Positions 57,959-64,000 of a DNA stretch of 64,000 bases are shown piece after piece. The position numbers and the translations under genes were made by a program. Every line of letters begins with the position of its first letter. Positions within the stretch are counted from its first letter, which is position 1. The notes beneath the pieces are model-generated. The model did no database searches, was not told the origin of the DNA, and saw only the letters and a list, made by a program, of their open reading frames with translations. The stretch lies in NCBI GenBank assembly GCA_002779995.1, contig PEWX01000096.1, positions 41,572 through 105,571 of the forward strand, read 5' to 3'. The DNA is from Piscirickettsiaceae bacterium CG07_land_8_20_14_0_80_44_28 (GTDB lineage Bacteria; Pseudomonadota; Gammaproteobacteria; Thiomicrospirales; Thiomicrospiraceae).

Positions 57959-58882
57959 ATGAAATTGCCTGAGACTGACAACGCGCACCATCATTATGCT
58001 TTTAAAAAAGGCTATCGATTGGCATTAGAAGGCAAGCCACAATCTCACATGCCTAGTCAGATCCGGCAAGACAGTGAACTGCGCGATTATTTTCAGATGG
58101 GCTGGGAGCAACTGCAAGAAGAACTTAAAAATGGGGAAGACTGCCAGCAACGCACACCCTGGAGACAACGCGTTGCTTGGTATTTAATGATGTTACTCGC
58201 AGGCGTCGGCACGGCTTCTTTAATGATTTCCGAAAAAAACAAGGCACAACAACAACAGCAATTGAAAATTGACCAACCCGACCTTGTTGCAGAAAAACCA
58301 CCAGGCCTGGTAAATTCTAAACCTGAAATCACTGCTGAATTACTCAGTTTAAGCCTGGATGAAGTGCCCGCTAAATCAAATCAAAAAGAGACAACCTCAC
58401 AACCCGAACAGACGGCTACTAAACCAAAGCAATCGCTATTGACTAGCAACTTAGGCTTGCTAAGCACCCAACAACGGCAGGATTTAGAGCTAACACAACA
58501 ACACCTTAGCCAGCAACAAACCGCATCACAAATTGATTTAGCCCCTGTGGTGACGAGTCCAATACAAATAAAACGCGCGCAATTAGGTCAAGTCGTTCGT
58601 CACAAAAAACTGATTAATCCATTCGATAAGACTGTCCCCAAATACATTCGAAAAGTCGCGTTTTTGACTGAAATTGCGCACGCACAAGGCCAAACAATCT
58701 ATCATCGTTGGGTTTATAAAAGCCAAGAAATGGCCACTGTGGCACTGAAAATTGATAGCCCGCTTTTCCGAACTTGGTCTACCAAGCAATTAACCAGTGC
58801 CTGGGAAGGCTCTTGGCATATTGAGGTATTAAATGAACAGAAAGAAATCATTTTTCGGTATCATTTTCACTATATTCAATAA
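57959..58882 (+). CDS. RMF-like N-terminus, TM helix, and DUF2914 domain protein
   Basis: 307 aa. Residues 10-50 (AFKKGYRLALEGKPQ, then DYFQMGWEQL) resemble ribosome modulation factor: a GY-x-A-x-x-G opening and an aromatic-x-x-GW end. A single TM lies near 75-93; a Gln/Thr/Ser-rich linker to about 210 follows. The C-terminal domain (about 210-307, with IYHRWVYKSQEMATVALKI and SWHIEVLNEQ) is DUF2914-like. If the topology is right, the RMF-like part is cytoplasmic and DUF2914 periplasmic. It is probably in an operon with ftsY (9-bp gap). Copy 14 of the palindrome lies in the linker. RMF likeness is a pattern judgement. Confidence 0.7.
   Translation: MKLPETDNAHHHYAFKKGYRLALEGKPQSHMPSQIRQDSELRDYFQMGWEQLQEELKNGEDCQQRTPWRQRVAWYLMMLLAGVGTASLMISEKNKAQQQQQLKIDQPDLVAEKPPGLVNSKPEITAELLSLSLDEVPAKSNQKETTSQPEQTATKPKQSLLTSNLGLLSTQQRQDLELTQQHLSQQQTASQIDLAPVVTSPIQIKRAQLGQVVRHKKLINPFDKTVPKYIRKVAFLTEIAHAQGQTIYHRWVYKSQEMATVALKIDSPLFRTWSTKQLTSAWEGSWHIEVLNEQKEIIFRYHFHYIQ
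58301..58310 (-). repeat. CCAGGCCTGG palindrome, copy 14
   Basis: Exact palindrome in the linker region of the DUF2914 gene (P-G-L). The minus-strand tail is TGGTTTTTCT, very like copy 13. Confidence 0.9.
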
Positions 58883-58910
58883 CACAGTTTCATAAATGTA
58901 CGGATCTAAT

Positions 58911-59576
58911 ATGGTTTTATCGAGTTACACAACACATTACAAAAAATGGATCATTATTTTTGCAACCCTCATGAGTGGGTGTTCTAGCAATCCTCCGAAA
59001 GTGAGTCATGATAATATTTGCTCCCTGTTTGAACATGATTCAGACTGGGAAGAGGCGGCTTATGATGCCCAAAAAAAGTGGGGCACGCCAGCTTATATCA
59101 GCATGGCTTTTGTTCATCAAGAATCTCGATTTAGTCACGATGCAAAACCGGAAAGAGACTATTTCTTAGGGATAATCCCTTTACCCAGACGATCGTCTTC
59201 TTATGGATACAGCCAGGCACAAGATCCGGTATGGTATGACTATCAAAAGGACACAGGGAACTGGTCAGCTCGACGTAACAACATTGATGATTCTATGGAT
59301 TTTATTGGTTGGTATAACAATCAATCCCATAAACGAAACGGCATTTCTCGCAATGACACTTATAACCTCTATCTTGCTTATCATGAAGGGCAAGGTGGAT
59401 TTGCCAGAAAAACCTATAACAATAAACCTTGGCTTAAAAAAGTGGCTTACAAAGTCACGCAAAGATCTATTCGATATAAAAAGCAACTTCAACAATGTGG
59501 TCATAGCCGATATTCACCACCTGTTTCAAGCCCTAAAAACAAGGGGAACTGCAATGCACCTTGGCCATTTTGCTAA
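58911..59576 (+). CDS. Lipoprotein with transglycosylase SLT-like domain
   Basis: 221 aa from ATG 58911, supported by GGA a few bases upstream (ATG 58896 also opens the frame). A signal sequence ends in the lipobox MSGC, predicting a lipoprotein. The core (AYISMAFVHQESRFSHDA) carries the Glu-Ser pair of lytic transglycosylases, and later YGYSQAQDPVWYDYQ and YLAYHEGQGGFARKTY fit the SLT fold. It presumably cleaves peptidoglycan glycan chains. It lies 28 bp after the DUF2914 gene in the same direction. Confidence 0.78.
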   Translation: MVLSSYTTHYKKWIIIFATLMSGCSSNPPKVSHDNICSLFEHDSDWEEAAYDAQKKWGTPAYISMAFVHQESRFSHDAKPERDYFLGIIPLPRRSSSYGYSQAQDPVWYDYQKDTGNWSARRNNIDDSMDFIGWYNNQSHKRNGISRNDTYNLYLAYHEGQGGFARKTYNNKPWLKKVAYKVTQRSIRYKKQLQQCGHSRYSPPVSSPKNKGNCNAPWPFC

Positions 59577-59620
59577 TAAAGATGCCCCGTCAATATTCGC
59601 CTATCCGAATCAAAAACACA

Positions 59621-59650
59621 AAAAAATAGCCACAATAAAGAGGCTATTTT
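59621..59650 (-). terminator. Terminator of fabA-fabB (possibly bidirectional)
   Basis: AAAATAGCC / GGCTATTTT stem with a 10-nt loop between convergent genes. The T-tract on the minus strand makes it the end of fabB; the plus strand has a weaker T-rich follow-up. Confidence 0.85.
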
Positions 59651-59686
59651 CATTTCATTTGAGCAGGCTAAAAATAACGACGTTTA

Positions 59687-60913
59687 TCAACCCTGATATT
59701 TTTCAAACACCAAAGACGCATTGGTGCCGCCAAAGCCAAAGCTATTGCTCATAATACGATTTAATCCTGCGGCTTCTTGTAATTCAGTCACAATTTGTAC
59801 TTTTGCACATTCGCATTTGCTGTCTAGCGTATCAACATTGATCGATGGCGCAATGAAATCATTTTCTAACATCATCAGACTGTAAATAAGTTCATGTACG
59901 CCGGCTGCACCCAGAGAATGTCCTGACATCGACTTGGTAGAACTGATTTTGGGAATATTTTCACCAAACACTTCTTCTATGGCTGCAATTTCTTTCGCAT
60001 CACCAACAGGGGTTGAAGTGCCATGTGGATTAATATAGTCAATTGTGCCTTGAACCGTTGATAATGCCATTTGCATACAGCGAACCGCGCCTTCTCCAGA
60101 AGGGGCAACCATATCATAGCCATCTGAATTAGCGCCATAGCCGGTAATTTCCGCATAAATTTTTGCACCACGAGCCAAAGCATGCTCCAACTCTTCTACA
60201 ACGACCATACCACCGCCACCGGCAATCACAAACCCATCCCGGTTAGCGTCATAAGCTCGAGAAGCTTTTTCAGGCGTATCGTTATACTTAGTCGATAAAG
60301 CGCCCATCGCATCAAATAAGACGGACATGGTCCAGTGGAGTTCTTCGCCACCACCGGCAAAGACCACATCTTGTTTACCTAATTGAATTTGCTCTACGGC
60401 TGTCCCAATACAATGTGCAGAGGTTGAACAGGCTGAACTAATGGAGTAGTTTAGGCCTTTAATTTTAAACGGGGTCGCCAAGCATGCAGAAACGGTTGAT
60501 CCCATAGTTCGGGTAACCATATAAGGCCCCACACGCTTAACACCTCGTGTTTTTGCCGTTTCAACCGCACCAACTGAATTACTGTTTGATCCGCCACCTG
60601 ACCCGGCAACCAGACCGGTACGCGGATTTGAAACTTGCGTTTCTGTTAACCCGGAATCTTTAACCGCCTGATCCATTGCAATATAGCTGTAAGCAGCTGC
60701 ATCGCCCATAAAACGTAATGCTTTACGGTTAATCAACTCGGCGAAATCAAGGTTTTTAACGGCACCATGCACTTGAGATCTGAGTCCGTTTTCAGCATAT
60801 TCCGGTGCGAATACGATACCTGATTTGCCAGCACGTAAAGAAGCAGTCACTTCTTCTTTATTATTCCCTAGGCTGGAAACAATTCCAACACCTGTAATCA
60901 CGACTCTTTTCAT
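59687..60913 (-). CDS. fabB: 3-oxoacyl-ACP synthase I
   Basis: Condensing enzyme that elongates acyl chains, needed for unsaturated fatty acid synthesis. 408 aa. Catalytic Cys in [13 protein letters not shown] near residue 162, His in [11 protein letters not shown] near 298 and His in [10 protein letters not shown] near 334. It directly abuts fabA with no gap, the classical fabAB pair, and a terminator follows. Confidence 0.96.
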   Translation of the reverse strand: MKRVVITGVGIVSSLGNNKEEVTASLRAGKSGIVFAPEYAENGLRSQVHGAVKNLDFAELINRKALRFMGDAAAYSYIAMDQAVKDSGLTETQVSNPRTGLVAGSGGGSNSNSVGAVETAKTRGVKRVGPYMVTRTMGSTVSACLATPFKIKGLNYSISSACSTSAHCIGTAVEQIQLGKQDVVFAGGGEELHWTMSVLFDAMGALSTKYNDTPEKASRAYDANRDGFVIAGGGGMVVVEELEHALARGAKIYAEITGYGANSDGYDMVAPSGEGAVRCMQMALSTVQGTIDYINPHGTSTPVGDAKEIAAIEEVFGENIPKISSTKSMSGHSLGAAGVHELIYSLMMLENDFIAPSINVDTLDSKCECAKVQIVTELQEAAGLNRIMSNSFGFGGTNASLVFEKYQG

Positions 60914-61429
60914 TTAAAAACTATCCGTATTTGTGAATAAACCTACTTTTAAGTCCTCGGCTGAATAAATTTCTCTCCCATCGACATATAAACGCGCATC
61001 ACCAATACCCATATATAATTTTCTCTTGATAACCCGTTTCATATCAATGACATATTCAACTTTTTTAGCCGTTGGTAACACTTGTCCATAAAATTTGACT
61101 TCTTTCGAACCCAGTGCTCGGCCGCGACCTGGACCGCCTGTCCAGCCTAAAAAGAATCCAATCAGCTGCCACATCGCATCTAATCCTAAACAGCCGGGCA
61201 TAACGGGATCCTCATTAAAGTGACAATCGAAGAACCACAAATCTTTATGCACATCCAACTCTGCTCGAATTTCTCCTTTGTCGAAAGCACCGCCTTCTTC
61301 TGAAATGTGTGTAATACGGTCAAACATTAACATTGGTGGCAAAGGAAGTTGGGCATTGCCGGGTCCAAAAAGTTCACCTCGACCACAAGAGAGTAATTCT
61401 TCTTTATTATAGCTAGACTGCTTTTCCAT
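60914..61429 (-). CDS. fabA: 3-hydroxydecanoyl-ACP dehydratase/isomerase
   Basis: Dehydrates 3-hydroxydecanoyl-ACP and isomerises the product to the cis-3 form, starting unsaturated fatty acid synthesis. 171 aa. The hot-dog fold carries the catalytic His in [17 protein letters not shown] and the Asp in [13 protein letters not shown] clear promoter lies upstream. Confidence 0.97.
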   Translation of the reverse strand: MEKQSSYNKEELLSCGRGELFGPGNAQLPLPPMLMFDRITHISEEGGAFDKGEIRAELDVHKDLWFFDCHFNEDPVMPGCLGLDAMWQLIGFFLGWTGGPGRGRALGSKEVKFYGQVLPTAKKVEYVIDMKRVIKRKLYMGIGDARLYVDGREIYSAEDLKVGLFTNTDSF

Positions 61430-61460
61430 GTATTTTCCAGGTTTATTAAAATTTGACTGT

Positions 61461-61490
61461 ATTATAACAGTAGAGCGTTTTGGATGACAA
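61461..61490 (-). promoter_or_regulatory. Putative sigma70 promoter of fabA-fabB
   Basis: On the minus strand, TTGTCA (61490-61485) and a perfect TATAAT (61466-61461) are spaced by 18 bp, about 30 bp before the fabA start. No FabR or FadR site could be recognised with confidence. Confidence 0.6.
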
Positions 61491-61506
61491 TTCTATTCAT
61501 GAATAC

Positions 61507-61540
61507 AAAAAAGCCCACTGTTCCAAGGAACGCGGGCTTT
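61507..61540 (-). terminator. Terminator of tRNA-Thr
   Basis: AAGCCC / GGGCTT stem with an inner GTTCC / GGAAC stem, followed on the minus strand by six T. It starts 6 bp beyond the tRNA. Confidence 0.85.
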
Positions 61541-61545
61541 GAATA

Positions 61546-61621
61546 TGGTGCCGAAAGAGGGACTTGAACCCCCAACCTACTGATTACAAATCAGTTGCAC
61601 TACCAGTTGTGCTATTTCGGC
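61546..61621 (-). tRNA. tRNA-Thr (anticodon TGT)
   Basis: 76 nt with encoded CCA. Acceptor stem GCCGAAA / TTTCGGC, anticodon stem ACTGA / TCAGT around loop TTTGTAA, so anticodon TGT. The T-loop GGTTCAAGTCC is present. It has its own terminator. Confidence 0.96.
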
Positions 61622-61668
61622 TGAATGCGGCGTATTATAAGGCGTTCGCCATTGATGTCAATATTTTT

Positions 61669-62415
61669 TTAACAACTTTGGATCATTTCCACCATGCCAA
61701 TCAACGTTAAATCCGGAATAACCTCAAAATGTTTGTCTAACATAGGATTGAGTGTTTCAAAATCCCCGCCCGTACCAATATATCTAAATCGGCGACCTGT
61801 TTCTTCTTCAAGGTTATCTGCCAATGTATTTAGAAAAGCGCTCAACATAAAAAGCGTTCCCCCCGTAATAGCACGTCCCGTATCCTTCGCCAATAATTCA
61901 GTAACCACTGTCGGTTGGGTATCAGTAACAATGGGGATAGCAGTACGATCAAATAGTGACTGCTTCATCAAACCCAAACCAGGAACGATAAATCCGCCCT
62001 GGTGTTTTTTATCAATCACCATATCAACCGTTAATGCCGTACCTGCATCAACGATAATCGTCGGCTGACTTGAATGGGCACAAGCCCCTATCATCGCCAT
62101 CCAACGATCAACGCCTAAACTTTCAAACCGATCATAACCACACACTAACCCACAACTTTCAGGTTGCGTCGCCAAAAAGGTAGGATAAATTTGAAAAGTT
62201 TGATGTATATACTGTGTCAAAGCCGCATTAAGGTCGGCACTGGCTACCGAGCAAACGTACACATTCGAAACATTATCAAAATTGTGATCAAATAATTCAT
62301 TAAAACTATTTTGAACATCCGTATGATAATTTTCGGAACCTAAAAACTGATACCGCTCTTTTTCTAAAACAGCTAGCTTTAAAGTGGTATTGCCCAATTC
62401 AATAAAAATCTTCAT
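61669..62415 (-). CDS. coaX: Type III pantothenate kinase
   Basis: First step of coenzyme A synthesis: phosphorylates pantothenate. 248 aa. ASKHA fold with the ELGNTTLKLAVL start, GVDRWMAMIGA near residue 104 and VDAGTALTVDMV near 124, followed by GGFIVPGLGLM. It lies 12 bp after birA, the usual birA-coaX pair. Together with coaBC and coaD, three CoA-pathway genes are in this window. Confidence 0.94.
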   Translation of the reverse strand: MKIFIELGNTTLKLAVLEKERYQFLGSENYHTDVQNSFNELFDHNFDNVSNVYVCSVASADLNAALTQYIHQTFQIYPTFLATQPESCGLVCGYDRFESLGVDRWMAMIGACAHSSQPTIIVDAGTALTVDMVIDKKHQGGFIVPGLGLMKQSLFDRTAIPIVTDTQPTVVTELLAKDTGRAITGGTLFMLSAFLNTLADNLEEETGRRFRYIGTGGDFETLNPMLDKHFEVIPDLTLIGMVEMIQSC

Positions 62416-62427
62416 AAAAATGGTAAG

Positions 62428-63165
62428 TTATCCTTTATTCGCTCGAACAGAAACACGGCTTGACTGATAGCACACTAAAGCATTATTGATTTTCAATTGC
62501 AGCTCGGCTTTTTCATTAACGCCAATATACTGTGCCTCTATGATTTGATCGGTATCATACACAATCACGGGTTGATTAGGCTGAAAATAATCATGCCTTG
62601 ACCAGTAAGCTTGTGAAAAAGGCATTTCACAGTAACCTAAACTAAAGTGCTGATAAAGTGCGCCACTAAAATGGGTTATAAAGGATTGCTTGTCTAAGCT
62701 ATTTAACGCGCTAACAGGATAATCACCTTCTTCAAGTTTAGGGGCACTTAAAAGATTTAATCCAATACCTATAACCATAAAATAGCGTTTGGTTACTGGA
62801 TTCCTTTGAACTTCTAATAAGATACCGGCAACTTTACCGGATGCATTAAATAGATCATTAGGCCATTTTAATTGAATGGTATCGTTACAATTAGCGGTTA
62901 AATACTCATGCAATAGTAAGGCAACCTCTGCGCTCATAGAAGAGCGTATCGGCTCATTTAAAAGCACCGCATAAGATAGTGCCAAACCATGCTTAGCATG
63001 TAACCAGCTTCGACCCCTTTGACCATAACCTTGTGTCTGATTCTCAGTAAGACAAAGGGTGTTTTCAACCAGAAGACCCTCTGATATCTTTCGCTTCAAA
63101 TAGCCACTCGTGGAATCAACCTCAGGTAAATAAATCACGTGAAAGTTACTATCGATTATCTGCAT
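62428..63165 (-). CDS. birA: Biotin-[acetyl-CoA-carboxylase] ligase, no DNA-binding domain
   Basis: Attaches biotin to the carrier protein of acetyl-CoA carboxylase. 245 aa, so it lacks the N-terminal helix-turn-helix of E. coli BirA and cannot be a repressor. Catalytic motif GYGQRGRSWLHAKHGLALS near residue 45, then LKWPNDLFNASGKVAGILLE near 97. The C-terminal domain (from about 195) ends normally. Confidence 0.94.
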   Translation of the reverse strand: MQIIDSNFHVIYLPEVDSTSGYLKRKISEGLLVENTLCLTENQTQGYGQRGRSWLHAKHGLALSYAVLLNEPIRSSMSAEVALLLHEYLTANCNDTIQLKWPNDLFNASGKVAGILLEVQRNPVTKRYFMVIGIGLNLLSAPKLEEGDYPVSALNSLDKQSFITHFSGALYQHFSLGYCEMPFSQAYWSRHDYFQPNQPVIVYDTDQIIEAQYIGVNEKAELQLKINNALVCYQSSRVSVRANKG

Positions 63166-63194
63166 AAAAACCCCTAGCCAACGCTAATCTAGGC

Positions 63195-63226
63195 AAAAAA
63201 AAACCCATGCTCAAGAGCACGGGTTT
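63195..63226 (-). terminator. Terminator of the rRNA operon
   Basis: AAACCCGTGCTC / GAGCATGGGTTT stem with a short TTGA loop, followed on the minus strand by nine T. It starts about 10 bp after the 5S end. Confidence 0.92.
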
Positions 63227-63236
63227 AGGGATATAA

Positions 63237-63353
63237 GCTTGGGGATGACCTACTCTCACATGCCAACTGACACACTACCATCGGCGCTAAAACGTTTCAC
63301 TTCTGAGTTCGGAATGGGATCAGGTGGTTCCATCTTGCTATTGTCCCCAAGCA
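63237..63353 (-). rRNA. rrf: 5S ribosomal RNA
   Basis: About 117 nt; ends are approximate. The terminal stem GCTTGGGGA / TCCCCAAGC and the conserved CCATTCCGAACTCAGAAGTG core identify it. It is the last gene of an rRNA operon read on the minus strand. Confidence 0.93.
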
Positions 63354-63518
63354 ATTGGGTACTGCAAGCAGTCTTTCAACTACTCACGGAATTTGGAAAA
63401 ATCTCTGGTTAAATCATATGCATTGTTTCAATGTTCTTAAGCGTTCTTTGCTAAACTCAAGCTCAACATGTCAACCTCTCGCTTATCTTAATAAACAAAA
63501 GTTACTTTTGAGTTGTAT
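63354..63518 (-). other. 23S-5S spacer
   Basis: About 165 bp between the 5S and 23S genes. No tRNA is seen; the AT-rich sequence probably contains RNase III processing stems. Confidence 0.7.

Positions 63519-64000
<482 letters not shown>

Overview
The window looks like a chromosomal segment of a moderately AT-rich gammaproteobacterium. Its fabA-fabB pair, PpnN, SrmB-like helicase, YajQ, CysJ-type reductase and the ftsY / M16 / rsmD / coaD neighbourhood are typical of that class. A sulfur-oxidising Thiotrichales/Piscirickettsiaceae-type bacterium (Thiomicrospira/Hydrogenovibrio-like) is my best guess, from gene style only. There is no phage, plasmid, CRISPR array or intact insertion sequence.

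Layout. 0.1-7.5 kb: an AI-2E-type permease diverges from ppnN and an SrmB-like helicase; a di-haem cytochrome c peroxidase follows, overlapping by 1 nt a DAHL-type hybrid histidine kinase. 7.5-19.8 kb (minus strand): five genes joined by stop/start overlaps encode an aldehyde dehydrogenase, a CysZ-like membrane protein, a CBS4-PAS-kinase-REC-Hpt protein, a PAS-kinase-REC-REC-GGDEF protein and a Tat-type solute-binding lipoprotein; a PhnD-like-domain hybrid kinase lies downstream. 19.9-30.2 kb: degenerate EAL-HDOD protein, dihydroorotase, yidD, ppk1, ppx, a CysJ-like reductase without flavodoxin domain, a coiled-coil membrane protein, pyrE, sixA. 30.3-41.4 kb: a PAS/CZB chemoreceptor, TauE-type exporter, argB, yajQ, a frameshifted HDOD gene, a phosphomannomutase, dut, coaBC, a thioesterase, radC and a DUF1461-like membrane protein. 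41.5-54 kb: rpmB-rpmG, two diguanylate cyclases each with NMT1 plus SBP_bac_3 sensor domains, mutM, a P-type ATPase, an HPP protein, coaD, rsmD. 54-64 kb: an M16 peptidase pair, ftsY, an RMF-like/DUF2914 protein, an SLT-like lipoprotein, fabB, fabA, tRNA-Thr, coaX, birA, and the 3' end of an rRNA operon (5S and partial 23S).

Two dispersed repeat systems stand out. (1) The palindrome CCAGGCCTGG occurs 13 times exactly plus one near-copy, usually followed on one strand by NNRTTTT. Most copies are inside genes, and all three reading frames of the palindrome are used (Q-A-W, R-P-G, P-G-L), which argues for selection on DNA rather than protein. Its core-plus-T-tract form recalls DNA uptake sequences. 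(2) A MITE-like element of about 85-90 bp with GAGACCTTTGCA-type inverted ends is present in six full copies plus fragments, all intergenic; two copies have exact 5-bp flanking direct repeats.

Signalling is unusually dense: four hybrid histidine kinases, three GGDEF proteins (two with the GGDEF as the sole output, all with GGEEF and an RxxD I-site), one degenerate EAL, two HDOD genes, a YajQ-type possible c-di-GMP binder and a chemoreceptor. Many are fed by ABC-type solute-binding domains, although no ABC permease or ATPase is encoded here.
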